NCBI RefSeq assembly: GCF_036655075.1
Contig: NZ_JAVVQU010000009.1
Span: 3,202 to 67,201, forward strand
Source of the DNA: Holtiella sp036655075
Lineage (GTDB): Bacteria > Bacillota > Clostridia > Lachnospirales > Cellulosilyticaceae
DNA length: 64,000 nt
Direction of reading: 5' to 3'
The notes under the pieces are model-generated. The model ran no database searches and had not been told where the DNA came from. It saw nothing but the letters and a program-made list of their open reading frames with translations. The position numbers were made by a program, and so were the translations under genes. Positions 24,161 through 32,727 of this stretch are shown piece by piece. Within the stretch, counting starts at the first letter, position 1; each line of letters starts with the position of its first letter.

Positions 24161-25339
24161 ATGGATAGAATATATTTAGATCATGCAGCGACCACACCAG
24201 TGAAACCAGAGGTATTAGAAGCAATGATGCCTTACTTTACACAAAGCTTTGGGAATCCATCAAGTGTGTATCAAATTGCTCAAATTAATAAAAAAGCTAT
24301 TGATGATGCAAGAGAGACTGTAGCTAATCTCTTAGGTGCTCATCCAAATGAGATTTTCTTTACAGCAGGTGGAAGTGAATCAGATAACTGGGCAATCAAA
24401 GGTATTGTAGAAGCCAATAAAAATAAAGGTAACCACATTATCACAAGTAAGATTGAACACCATGCGGTACTTCACACTTGTGAATATCTTGAAAAGCAAG
24501 GTTATGAAGTAACTTACTTAAATGTTAATGAAAAGGGTCAAATTGACCTAGAAGAACTTAAAGCAGCTATAAAAGAAAATACTATTCTTATTACAATTAT
24601 GTATGCAAACAATGAAGTTGGAAGCATTATGCCAATTAAAGAAATTGGTCAAATTGCTAAAGAACGTGGTGTTGCATTCCATACAGATGCTGTGCAAGCA
24701 GTAGGTCAAATAAGAATTGATGTAAAAGACCAAAACATTGATGCACTTTCTATGTCAGGACACAAAATCTATGGACCAAAAGGGATTGGGGTACTCTACA
24801 TTAGAAGAGGACTTAAAATCACAAATCTTATCCATGGTGGTGCCCAAGAAAGAGGTAGACGTGCTGGAACAGAAAATGTACCAGGTATTGTAGGTCTTGC
24901 AAAAGCAATAGAACTTGCATATACAGACTTTGATGACAAAGTTGTACGTATTCAAGGACTACGCGATAAACTTATAAATGGCGTTTTAGAGGCTATTCCT
25001 TATGCCAAACTAAACGGAGATCCAGTTCAACGTCTATCAAACAATGTCAACATTGGATTTGAATTTGTTGAAGGGGAGTCACTTCTTCTTCTGTTAGATA
25101 TGAATGGTGTAGCAGCATCTAGTGGTTCAGCTTGTACATCAGGATCATTAGATCCTTCACACGTGCTATTAGCCCTTGGCTTACCACATGAAAAAGCACA
25201 TGGTTCACTCCGTATGACTTTAGGTGAGAAAACAACAGAAGCAGAGATTGACTACGTACTTGAGAAATTACCAACAATTGTACAACGTATGAGAGATATG
25301 TCTCCATTATACGAAGATTTTCTTAAAGAAAACAAATAA
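24161..25339 (+). CDS. nifS: Cysteine desulfurase NifS
   Basis: 392-residue PLP enzyme that removes sulfur from cysteine and passes it as persulfide to NifU and MnmA. The N-terminus is MDRIYLDHAATTPV, the PLP Lys is residue 202 in SGHKIYGPKG, and the catalytic Cys is residue 325 in SSGSACTSG. I use ATG 24161, with GGGAG 8 nt upstream, instead of a TTG 15 nt before it. The active-site loop with SGSACTSGSLDPSHVLLALG is of the NifS/IscS (group I) type. It is the second gene of the operon, 50 bp after the regulator and 43 bp before nifU. Confidence 0.96.
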   Translation: MDRIYLDHAATTPVKPEVLEAMMPYFTQSFGNPSSVYQIAQINKKAIDDARETVANLLGAHPNEIFFTAGGSESDNWAIKGIVEANKNKGNHIITSKIEHHAVLHTCEYLEKQGYEVTYLNVNEKGQIDLEELKAAIKENTILITIMYANNEVGSIMPIKEIGQIAKERGVAFHTDAVQAVGQIRIDVKDQNIDALSMSGHKIYGPKGIGVLYIRRGLKITNLIHGGAQERGRRAGTENVPGIVGLAKAIELAYTDFDDKVVRIQGLRDKLINGVLEAIPYAKLNGDPVQRLSNNVNIGFEFVEGESLLLLLDMNGVAASSGSACTSGSLDPSHVLLALGLPHEKAHGSLRMTLGEKTTEAEIDYVLEKLPTIVQRMRDMSPLYEDFLKENK

Positions 25340-25382
25340 TAAGTTATAAAAATAAGATAAAACTATTAACGAGGTGAAAAAT

Positions 25383-25838
25383 ATGTATAGTGAAAAAGTA
25401 ATGGATCATTTTATGAATCCACGTAATGTAGGTGAAATTGAAGATGCAAGTGGTGTTGGTACAGTAGGTAACGCTAAATGTGGCGATATCATGAAAGTAT
25501 ACCTTAAAATTGAAGATGGCCTTATCGAAGACGTTAAGTTCAAAACTTTTGGATGTGGCGCTGCGGTTGCAACAAGCTCAATGGCTACAGAACTTGTAAA
25601 AGGTAAAACAATTCAAGAAGCTTTACAAGTAACAAACAAAGCAGTTATGGAAGCGCTTGATGGACTTCCACCAGTAAAAGTACACTGCTCAGTTCTTGCA
25701 GAAGAAGCACTTCAAGCTGCACTTTGGGATTATGCCACAAAAAATGATATTAAAATTGAAGGTTTAGAAGAACCTAAAGAGACAGATCACCATGACCACG
25801 GACATGATGATGAAGAGGGCGAAGCTTGTCATGCCTAG
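25383..25838 (+). CDS. nifU: Fe-S cluster scaffold NifU/IscU-like with His-rich tail
   Basis: 151 residues. The U-type scaffold is complete with cluster Cys 33 (NAKCGD), 58 (FGCGAA) and 102 (VHCSVLAEEA). The first is followed by Asp 35, as expected for a cluster-handling site. After about residue 128 comes an added acidic and His-rich tail (DHHDHGHDDEEGEACHA) that could bind metal. ATG 25383 is chosen since GAGG lies 8 nt upstream; the GTG at 25374 overlaps that site. The gene overlaps mnmA by 8 bp, so translation is coupled. It receives sulfur from NifS and builds [2Fe-2S] or [4Fe-4S] clusters. Confidence 0.93.
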   Translation: MYSEKVMDHFMNPRNVGEIEDASGVGTVGNAKCGDIMKVYLKIEDGLIEDVKFKTFGCGAAVATSSMATELVKGKTIQEALQVTNKAVMEALDGLPPVKVHCSVLAEEALQAALWDYATKNDIKIEGLEEPKETDHHDHGHDDEEGEACHA

Positions 25839-26913
25839 TAGTAAAGGTAGAGTAGTTGTTGGAATGTCAGGGGGGGTAGACAGCTCAGTTGCTGCCTACC
25901 TTCTTAAAGAACAAGGCTATGAAGTTATTGGAATGACGATGCAGATTTGGCAAGAAGATGCACCAGAAGACAGTGACGGGGGATGCTGCGGTCTTTCAGC
26001 TGTAGACGATGCAAGACGTGTCTGTCAAAAGCTAGATATTCCACACTATGTAATGAACTTTAGAAACGATTTTAAGAAACATGTTATAGACTATTTCATT
26101 GAAGAATATGAAAAAGGTCATACACCTAATCCGTGTATAGCTTGTAATAGGTATGTAAAATGGGAGTCTATGCTTCATAAATCTCTCCAAATTGGAGCAG
26201 ATTATATTGCAACGGGGCATTACGCACGCATTGTAAAAGATGAAGTAACAGGACGCTATGCCTTTAAGCTTTCTAAGACAATGGCAAAAGACCAAACTTA
26301 TGCATTATATAACTTAACACAAGAACAGTTAAAGCATACACTGATGCCACTAGGAGACTATACAAAAGATGAAATACGTGCTATTGCCAAAGAGATTGGA
26401 CTTACTGTAGCAAGTAAACCAGATAGTCAAGAAATCTGCTTTGTACCAGATGATGATTATGCAGGTTACATTGAACGAGAGACAGGCAAGAAGCAACAAA
26501 AAGGTAAGTTTGTTACAAAAGAAGGAAAAGTTTTAGGTGAACACAAAGGTATTATTCACTATACCATTGGACAGCGCAAAGGACTTGGATTATCTTATGG
26601 CAAGCCACTTTTTGTATCTAAAATTGACCCCGTTAACAATACTGTTGTTGTAGGGGATAATACAGACTTATTTACTTGTGAAGTCTATGCAAATAAGTTA
26701 AACTTTATGCCGTTTGAAAAGCTAGAAGGTAAGATGGAAGTAGCTGCTAAAATTCGTTACAGCCATCCACCACAAGCATGTACCATTGAAATGATAGACG
26801 AAGAGACTATTAAGTGTACTTTTAAGGAGCCACAACGTGCAATTACTCCAGGACAAGCACTTGTTATTTACGATGGTGACATTGTAGTAGGTGGCGGTAC
26901 TATCATTAGATAA
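25831..26913 (+). CDS. mnmA: tRNA-specific 2-thiouridylase MnmA
   Basis: 360 residues. It thiolates U34 of Lys, Glu and Gln tRNAs using sulfur that starts with NifS. The PP-loop is GMSGGVDSSVAAYLL near the N-terminus; catalytic Cys are in NPCIACNRYVKW and SQEICFVPDDDY. The central KTMAKDQTYALYNL and the C-terminal beta-barrel (GQRKGLGL, then PGQALVIYDGD) are intact. ATG 25831 overlaps the end of nifU; the frame extending to 25792 lies within nifU and is not the start. The rrf2-nifS-nifU-mnmA order is standard in Clostridia and links Fe-S assembly with tRNA modification. Confidence 0.96.
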   Translation: MPSSKGRVVVGMSGGVDSSVAAYLLKEQGYEVIGMTMQIWQEDAPEDSDGGCCGLSAVDDARRVCQKLDIPHYVMNFRNDFKKHVIDYFIEEYEKGHTPNPCIACNRYVKWESMLHKSLQIGADYIATGHYARIVKDEVTGRYAFKLSKTMAKDQTYALYNLTQEQLKHTLMPLGDYTKDEIRAIAKEIGLTVASKPDSQEICFVPDDDYAGYIERETGKKQQKGKFVTKEGKVLGEHKGIIHYTIGQRKGLGLSYGKPLFVSKIDPVNNTVVVGDNTDLFTCEVYANKLNFMPFEKLEGKMEVAAKIRYSHPPQACTIEMIDEETIKCTFKEPQRAITPGQALVIYDGDIVVGGGTIIR

Positions 26914-26932
26914 ATAATACAAAATTTTACAA

Positions 26933-26974
26933 GGTGTGAGAAAGCTGTTCAGTCAGTAATTTCATGCCTTTTTT
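26933..26974 (+). terminator. Terminator after mnmA
   Basis: A 9-bp stem with several G-T pairs (26933-26941 with 26960-26968) and a T-run at 26969-26974. The next 160 bp to the nptA promoter are AT-rich and empty. Confidence 0.6.
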
Positions 26975-27136
26975 CGTATTTGAAGATATATTTTATCTGT
27001 TTTAAATAGGGCTCTAAATTAATAGAATAATTAATTCTTTTATTTGATGAATTTAACACATAGTCTATATTTTGGGGATAAATAATGAAGATATAGGGTA
27101 AATTGTACAAATTAATGTGAAGTGTAAATGTAATTG

Positions 27137-27165
27137 TTGTATGGCAAAATAGTTCGTGTTAGAAT
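27137..27165 (+). promoter_or_regulatory. Promoter of the Na/Pi cotransporter gene
   Basis: TTGTAT (27137-27142), a 17-bp spacer and TAGAAT (27160-27165), about 34 bp before the start codon. Confidence 0.6.
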
Positions 27166-27198
27166 GTCCCTGTATGAAAACAACATGGGAGGATACCG

Positions 27199-28884
27199 AT
27201 GGATATTAATGTATTTCAGATAGCTCTAGCATTTCTTGGTGGTTTTGGTCTTTTTATGTTTGGGATGGACTACATGGGAGAGGGACTTCAAAAAGCAGCT
27301 GGTAGCAAAATGAAGAATCTTCTTAGTGCCTTAACAAGTAACCCATTCTTAGGTGTTGCTGTAGGTGCAGGTGTCACAGCTATTATCCAAAGTTCGTCAG
27401 CAACCACAGTAATGGTTGTAGGTTTCGTTAATGCAGGCCTTATGTCTTTAAGACAAGCCGTTGGAGTTATTATGGGTGCCAATATTGGTACAACAGTAAC
27501 AGCTTGGATTGTGTCTTTAGGAGATTGGGTGTCATTCTTAAAACCATCTACAATAGCACCACTTTGTATAGGTATAGGTGTTATTATGGTTTTATTCTGT
27601 AAGAAACAAAAGGTAAAACAAGTTGGCCAAATTGTATTTGGCTTTGGTGCACTTTTCTTAGGACTTGATCTTATGGGGGATGCAGTGAAACCAATTAGTC
27701 AACTAGAGTCTGTTAAACAGCTTTTCGTAAGCTTGGGTGCAAATCCTTTCTTAGGTATTTTAGTCGGAACAATTGTAACAGCCGTGATTCAAAGCTCATC
27801 AGCGTCTGTAGGGATTTTACAGACACTTGCATTAAGTGGTCTTGTGCCATGGAACACAGCTATTTATATTATTTTAGGACAAAATATTGGTACAACAGTG
27901 ACAGCTATGCTTTCTAGTATTGGAGCAAGTAGAAATGGTAAGCGTGCAGCTGTAATACACTTGCTTTTCAATGTCATAGGGTCGGTAGTGTTTGCGATTA
28001 TAGCAATTGCAGCATTCGGTGGACTTATGCCAAAACTTGCGACATTTGGTACATCGCTTATTGATCCAACGAAGATTAGTGTTGTTCACAGTATCTTTAA
28101 CATCTTAAACACACTTTTATTATTCCCATTTGCAGGTCTACTTGTAAAAATTGCAGAGAGACTTATACCTGATACAGGGGAAGAAGAGAATGAAAGTGAG
28201 CTTAAACATCTAGATGAACGTATTCTTGAAACACCATCTTTTGCTGTGCAAAATGCAATTAAAGAAGTTGTACGTATGGGTGAAATGGCAAGTCATAATG
28301 CCAAAATGGGTATGGAAGCTATCTTTGAAAAAGATGAAACTAAGATTCAAGAAGTATTCAAAAGAGAAAAAGTTATTAATCAATTACAACATGGGATTAA
28401 CCATTATTTAATCAAGCTCTCTAATTTGCCAATTTCAGAAAATGAACATGGTGTTGTCAATAGTCTCTTCCACACTGTGAGTGATATTGAACGTGTAGGC
28501 GACCATGCAGAAAACTTAGCAGAACTTGCCGAGATTCGTATAAGAGATGAAGTAGAATTCTCTGAAAGTGCAATGAAAGAATTAAAAACAATTTCAAGCT
28601 TAGCAATCAAATGCTTTGATACAGCACTTCAAGCTTGTGAATTTGATGATCGTGCTATAGCAAAAGAAGTACAACCAATTGAACAACAAGTGGATCAATT
28701 AGAAGAAGATTTAAGAGCAAGACATATTAAACGTCTTTCAGAAAATAAATGTAGTTCTATGGCAGGAGTAGTATTCTTAGATTCAATTAGTAACTTAGAA
28801 CGTATTTCTGACCATGCATCTAATATTGGGAATTCTGTGTTAGATGAAAAGAAAATTTATATGGCTAGTGAAACAATGGTATAA
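27199..28884 (+). CDS. Na+/phosphate cotransporter family protein with PhoU-like tail
   Basis: 561 residues. The N-terminal part up to about residue 310 has two repeated Na/Pi-cotransport units with the QSSSATTVM and QSSSASVGI repeats and GANIGTTVTAW / GQNIGTTVTAM, forming eight or so membrane helices. The rest is a cytoplasmic PhoU-like helical domain (for example LFHTVSDIERVGDHAENL and SISNLERISDHASNI), which may regulate transport. Homologues (NptA, YjbB) move phosphate with Na+, in either direction. GGGAGGA lies just before ATG 27199. It is monocistronic, between its own promoter and terminator. Confidence 0.9.
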   Translation: MDINVFQIALAFLGGFGLFMFGMDYMGEGLQKAAGSKMKNLLSALTSNPFLGVAVGAGVTAIIQSSSATTVMVVGFVNAGLMSLRQAVGVIMGANIGTTVTAWIVSLGDWVSFLKPSTIAPLCIGIGVIMVLFCKKQKVKQVGQIVFGFGALFLGLDLMGDAVKPISQLESVKQLFVSLGANPFLGILVGTIVTAVIQSSSASVGILQTLALSGLVPWNTAIYIILGQNIGTTVTAMLSSIGASRNGKRAAVIHLLFNVIGSVVFAIIAIAAFGGLMPKLATFGTSLIDPTKISVVHSIFNILNTLLLFPFAGLLVKIAERLIPDTGEEENESELKHLDERILETPSFAVQNAIKEVVRMGEMASHNAKMGMEAIFEKDETKIQEVFKREKVINQLQHGINHYLIKLSNLPISENEHGVVNSLFHTVSDIERVGDHAENLAELAEIRIRDEVEFSESAMKELKTISSLAIKCFDTALQACEFDDRAIAKEVQPIEQQVDQLEEDLRARHIKRLSENKCSSMAGVVFLDSISNLERISDHASNIGNSVLDEKKIYMASETMV

Positions 28885-28892
28885 AATACATA

Positions 28893-28925
28893 AAAACGTA
28901 CAAGATTTTCTTGTGCGTTTTTGCT
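28893..28925 (+). terminator. Terminator after the Na/Pi cotransporter gene
   Basis: A 12-bp stem AAAACGTACAAG/CTTGTGCGTTTT with one wobble (28893-28904 with 28910-28921), then TTTG. Confidence 0.85.
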
Positions 28926-28960
28926 TTATCTAAAAAAATTGTTAAATTTTTAATAAAGTC

Positions 28961-28989
28961 TTGAAAAATCATGTATAAATGGATAGAAT
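28961..28989 (+). promoter_or_regulatory. Promoter of the cggR-glycolysis operon
   Basis: TTGAAA (28961-28966), a 17-bp spacer and TAGAAT (28984-28989). Confidence 0.65.
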
Positions 28990-28996
28990 GTAGGAG

Positions 28997-29035
28997 TGGG
29001 AACAAAATAAAATAACGGGGCGGAAAAAGTCCCGC
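28997..29035 (+). promoter_or_regulatory. Candidate CggR operator
   Basis: Two similar blocks, TGGGAAC (28997-29003) and CGGGGCG (29016-29022), lie 19 bp apart just after the start site, followed by AAAAAGTCCCGC. The B. subtilis CggR operator also consists of two CGGGAC-type repeats about 20 bp apart downstream of the promoter. The match is loose. Confidence 0.35.
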
Positions 29036-29047
29036 AAGGTGATTGAA

Positions 29048-30079
29048 ATGAAAGATACCATGCTAAGACTAGAACAAATTATCCCCGAAGGTATGCAAGA
29101 TTTTAAAATAAGGTATGCTGTCTTACAAACAATTTTGGAAAATGAGCCTATAGGTCGAAGACTTCTTGCAAACCTTACTACATATTCAGAACGAACGATT
29201 CGAACAGCTACAGATTTACTTAATAAGCAAGGGCTTATAGAAGTAGCACATAGTGGAATGATTGTGACCACAAGTGGCAAAGTGTTGTTAGATGAGTTAT
29301 ACGAGCCATTACAAACGCTCCATGCACTAAGTGCACTTGAAAGTGAAATAGAAATATTAATAGGTGCTAGAAAAGTTACGATTGTTCCAGGGAATGTAGA
29401 CCAAGATGAAAGTGCCAAATGGCAGATTGGGAAGGCGGGAAGCAATTTAGTATTAAGTTTATTAGGTGAGGATGATGTTGTTGCTATAACAGGAGGCAGT
29501 ACTATTGCTAAAATGGTAGAGCTTATGCCTGCAAAGCAGAAAGAACCCACTCGTACAACAATCATTCCAGCTCGAGGAAGTATAGGCAAACGTATGGAGT
29601 ATCAAGCTAATATATTAGCGGGAGAATTTGCGAAAAAGATTAATGGAAAGCATGAAGTTTTAAATATTCCAGATAATTTAAGTGCAAATTCTATTGAAAC
29701 AATCAAACAAGAGCCTCATATCCAAAAAACATTGCAAAAAATGGCAAAATCAGATATGATTATATTGGGTTTGGGCGATGCTATGAAAATGGCTAAAAGA
29801 CGGAATGAATCACAAGAAGTTATCGCGCTGCTCCAACATAAAGGTGCTGTGGCAGAAGCTTTCAGATATTACTTTGATGAAAAAGGTGAAGTCATCTATA
29901 GTGCAACCAATATTGGGTTGGATTTAGAAATGGTTAAACGTATTTCAACAAGAGTAGTACTTGCAGGTGGTTCGTCAAAAGCAGTGGCATTATTGGCTAC
30001 AAAAGAATTACTTAAAGACAGTTACCTTATTCTTGATGAAGGAGCTGCCAAAAAAATGATAGAGGTATCAATTCGCTAG
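29048..30079 (+). CDS. cggR: Central glycolytic genes regulator CggR (SorC family)
   Basis: 343 residues. An N-terminal winged helix (about residues 15-75; TTYSERTIRTATDLLNKQGL) is followed by the sugar-binding SorC domain with VVAITGGSTIAKMVE, PARGSIGKRMEYQA and VVLAGGSSKAVALLA. In Bacillus, CggR represses the gap operon and is released by fructose-1,6-bisphosphate. Here it sits directly upstream of gap, pgk, tpiA and gpmI, the same arrangement. ATG 29048 has AAGG 8 nt upstream; the GTG 9 nt earlier overlaps the ribosome site. The regulator gene itself follows a possible operator, so autoregulation is expected. Confidence 0.92.
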   Translation: MKDTMLRLEQIIPEGMQDFKIRYAVLQTILENEPIGRRLLANLTTYSERTIRTATDLLNKQGLIEVAHSGMIVTTSGKVLLDELYEPLQTLHALSALESEIEILIGARKVTIVPGNVDQDESAKWQIGKAGSNLVLSLLGEDDVVAITGGSTIAKMVELMPAKQKEPTRTTIIPARGSIGKRMEYQANILAGEFAKKINGKHEVLNIPDNLSANSIETIKQEPHIQKTLQKMAKSDMIILGLGDAMKMAKRRNESQEVIALLQHKGAVAEAFRYYFDEKGEVIYSATNIGLDLEMVKRISTRVVLAGGSSKAVALLATKELLKDSYLILDEGAAKKMIEVSIR

Positions 30080-30094
30080 TTAGGTTACATACTA

Positions 30095-30110
30095 ATGAAA
30101 GCGCTTTGTA
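30095..30110 (+). promoter_or_regulatory. Candidate catabolite-responsive element (cre) upstream of gap
   Basis: TGAAAGCGCTTTGTA, close to the palindromic cre consensus for CcpA, lies 44 bp before the gap start codon. TTACAT (30085-30090) and TATATA (30109-30114) around it may form a gap-specific promoter overlapped by the site. Confidence 0.5.
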
Positions 30111-30153
30111 TATAAAAAATAATATTCATAGTTATTTTAAGGAGGATGTATCA

Positions 30154-31167
30154 ATGGCTGTAAAAGTAGCAATTAACGGTTTTGGACGTATTGGACGTCT
30201 TGCATTTAGACAAATGTTTGGTGCTGAAGGATATGAAGTAGTAGCAATCAACGACTTAACAAATCCTAAAATGTTAGCACACTTATTAAAATATGATTCA
30301 GCTCAAGGTAGATATGCTAAAGCTGAAACAGTAGAAGCAAAAGAATCTTCAATCGTAGTAGATGGTAAAGAAATCAAAATCTACGCTGAAAGAAATGCTG
30401 CAGATCTTCCATGGGGAGAAATCGGTGTAGACGTAGTTCTTGAATGTACAGGATTCTACGTATCAAAAGAAAAATCTCAAGCACACATCAATGCAGGTGC
30501 TAAAAGAGTTGTTATCTCAGCTCCAGCTGGTGACGACCTTCCAACAGTTGTTTTCGGCGTAAACGAAAACATCTTAACAGCAGAAGATACAATTATCTCA
30601 GCTGCTTCATGTACAACAAACTGTTTAGCTCCAATGGCTAACACATTAAACAACATTGCTAAAATCGAAAAAGGTTTCATGACAACTATCCATGCTTGGA
30701 CAGGTGATCAAATGACTTTAGACGGTCCTCATCCAAAAGGTGACTTAAGAAGAGCACGTGCTGCTGCTTGTAACATCGTTCCTAACTCAACAGGTGCTGC
30801 TAAAGCTATCGGTCTTGTTATTCCAGAACTTGCTGGTAAATTAGACGGAGCTGCTCAACGTGTACCAGTTCCAACAGGTTCTTTAACAGAATTAGTTGCT
30901 GTAGTAGACGGTAAAGTAACAGCTGCAGACGTTAACGCTGCAATGAAAGCTGCTGCTACACCATCATTCGGTTACACAGAAGAAGAATTAGTATCAACAG
31001 ATATCATCGGTTGCACATACGGTTCATTATTCGATGCTACACAAACAAAAGTAACTGAACTTGGCGACAAAACTTTAGTAAAAGTTGTTTCTTGGTATGA
31101 CAACGAAAACTCATACACAAGCAACATGGTTAGAACAATTAAATACTTTGCTGAACTTAGCAAATAA
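30154..31167 (+). CDS. gap: Glyceraldehyde-3-phosphate dehydrogenase
   Basis: 337-residue NAD-dependent enzyme that oxidises and phosphorylates glyceraldehyde-3-phosphate to 1,3-bisphosphoglycerate. The Rossmann start is AINGFGRIGRLAFR; the catalytic Cys is in SAASCTTNCLAPM with its His in TTIHAWTGDQ; SWYDNENSYTSNMVRT closes the chain. ATG 30154 has AAGGAGG at the normal distance; the longer frame from 30106 runs into the promoter region. Codon use is extremely biased, with a narrow set of codons, showing very high expression. A strong terminator follows, yet pgk, tpiA and gpmI continue on the same strand. Confidence 0.98.
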   Translation: MAVKVAINGFGRIGRLAFRQMFGAEGYEVVAINDLTNPKMLAHLLKYDSAQGRYAKAETVEAKESSIVVDGKEIKIYAERNAADLPWGEIGVDVVLECTGFYVSKEKSQAHINAGAKRVVISAPAGDDLPTVVFGVNENILTAEDTIISAASCTTNCLAPMANTLNNIAKIEKGFMTTIHAWTGDQMTLDGPHPKGDLRRARAAACNIVPNSTGAAKAIGLVIPELAGKLDGAAQRVPVPTGSLTELVAVVDGKVTAADVNAAMKAAATPSFGYTEEELVSTDIIGCTYGSLFDATQTKVTELGDKTLVKVVSWYDNENSYTSNMVRTIKYFAELSK

Positions 31168-31187
31168 TTTATTGTAAACAAGATCCT

Positions 31188-31232
31188 AAAAGGGTCCGGT
31201 CTTGTAAGGATTATAGGACCGGCCCTTTTTTC
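31188..31232 (+). terminator. Strong hairpin terminator between gap and pgk
   Basis: AAAAGGG-T-CCGGTC pairs with GACCGGCCCTTTT (31188-31201 with 31217-31229, one bulged T), followed by TTTTC. Partial termination here would give more gap than pgk transcript. Confidence 0.85.
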
Positions 31233-31312
31233 TTTGAAAAAAATTAAAATCTTATCCATTTTAATTCACATATAAATTTAAAATCAAACACATATTGAAA
31301 GGAGCAACACAA

Positions 31313-32554
31313 ATGTTAAACAAAAAAACAGTTGAAGATCTTAAAGACCTTCAAGGCAAAAAAGTATTAGTACGTTGTGACTTTAACGTACCTCTTAAAG
31401 AAGGCGTTATCCAAAACTATAACCGTATCGATGGTGCACTTCCAACAATCAAAAAATTATTAGAACAAGGTGCAAAAGTTATTCTTTGCTCACACCTTGG
31501 TAAACCAAAAGGAGAAGCTAAACCAGAGCTTTCTTTAGCTCCAGTTGCTGCGGCTCTTACAGAAAGATTAGGCTTAGATGTTAAATTCGTTGACGACGCA
31601 CAAGTTACAGGTGAAGCAACACAAAAAGTTGCTGCTGAACTTAAAGATGGCGAAGTATTATTACTTCAAAACACACGTTACAGAGCAGAAGAAACAAAAT
31701 ACGGTAAAGATGAAGCTGCTGTTAAATATGCAGAAGAATTAGCTGCTCTTTGCGAAAACCAAGTATTCGTAAACGATGCTTTCGGTACAGCTCACCGTGC
31801 ACACTGTTCAAACGTTGGTGTAACAAAATGTTGTAAAGATAACGTAGTAGGTTACTTAATGCAAAAAGAAATCAAATTCTTAGGCGAAGCTGTTGAAACG
31901 CCAGTTCGCCCATTCGTAGCTATCCTTGGTGGTGCTAAAGTTTCTGATAAAATTGCTGTTATCAATAACCTTCTTGAAAAAGTGGATACACTTATCATTG
32001 GTGGTGGTATGGCGTACACATTCCTTAAAGCTCAAGGTCAAGAAGTTGGTAACTCACTTCTTGAAGAAGACAAAATGGATTACGCTTTAGAAATGGTTAA
32101 AAAAGCTGAAGAAAAAGGCGTTAAACTCCTTCTTCCAGTTGACCACGTAGTTGGTAAAACATTTGCTAACGACACAGAAAGAGCTGTAGTAGAAACAATC
32201 GAAGCTGGTTGGTCAGGATTTGATATCGGACCAAAAACAATTGAAATGTACGAAGCTGCTTTAGCTGGTGCTAAAACAGTTGTATGGAATGGACCAATGG
32301 GTGTATTCGAATTCGAAAACTTTGCAGCAGGTACGCTTGCAGTATGTGCCGCTGTAGCTAACCTTGAAGATGCTACAACAGTAGTAGGTGGAGGAGACTC
32401 TGTAAATGCTGTTAAACGTCTTGGTTTCGCTGATAAAATGAGCCATATCTCAACAGGTGGTGGAGCATCTTTAGAGTTCTTAGAAGGTAAAGAACTTCCA
32501 GGTGTTGCTGCAGCTGATAATAAAGGTTGCGGATGCAACTGTGGATGTAAATAA
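31313..32554 (+). CDS. pgk: Phosphoglycerate kinase with cysteine-rich tail
   Basis: 413 residues. It transfers phosphate from 1,3-bisphosphoglycerate to ADP. The N-terminal domain shows VLVRCDFNVPLKEG and HLGKPKG; the nucleotide domain shows AILGGAKVSDKIAVI, VWNGPMGVFEFENFA and ISTGGGASLEFLEGKELPG (all typical). PGKs normally end near that last motif; this one adds about 14 residues ending NKGCGCNCGCK, with four closely spaced Cys. ATG 31313 has AAAGGAG at 9 nt. Strong codon bias as in gap. It may have its own promoter, since a terminator precedes it. Confidence 0.97.
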   Translation: MLNKKTVEDLKDLQGKKVLVRCDFNVPLKEGVIQNYNRIDGALPTIKKLLEQGAKVILCSHLGKPKGEAKPELSLAPVAAALTERLGLDVKFVDDAQVTGEATQKVAAELKDGEVLLLQNTRYRAEETKYGKDEAAVKYAEELAALCENQVFVNDAFGTAHRAHCSNVGVTKCCKDNVVGYLMQKEIKFLGEAVETPVRPFVAILGGAKVSDKIAVINNLLEKVDTLIIGGGMAYTFLKAQGQEVGNSLLEEDKMDYALEMVKKAEEKGVKLLLPVDHVVGKTFANDTERAVVETIEAGWSGFDIGPKTIEMYEAALAGAKTVVWNGPMGVFEFENFAAGTLAVCAAVANLEDATTVVGGGDSVNAVKRLGFADKMSHISTGGGASLEFLEGKELPGVAAADNKGCGCNCGCK

Positions 32555-32600
32555 TCCAAGTTAAACATAATAAAGCTTAAATTATTTATAAATAATTTAA

Positions 32601-32652
32601 GGGGTAGTGCGAGTACTCTATCTCTTTCATGAGCTAGAGTATTCGTCACCTC
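32601..32652 (+). other. Long intergenic hairpin between pgk and tpiA
   Basis: GAGTACTCTA and TAGAGTATTC (32611-32620 with 32635-32644) form the inner part of an imperfect stem that extends outward to 32601 and 32652. No T-run follows, so it is more like an mRNA processing or stability element than a terminator. An AT-only palindrome (about 32578-32599) stands just before it. Confidence 0.5.
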
Positions 32653-32727
32653 TATTCATAACTTACAAATTTTAACTTTCTTTATAAAAGGATAAAAGTC
32701 ATTAGTGACTTAAAAAGGAGATTACTT

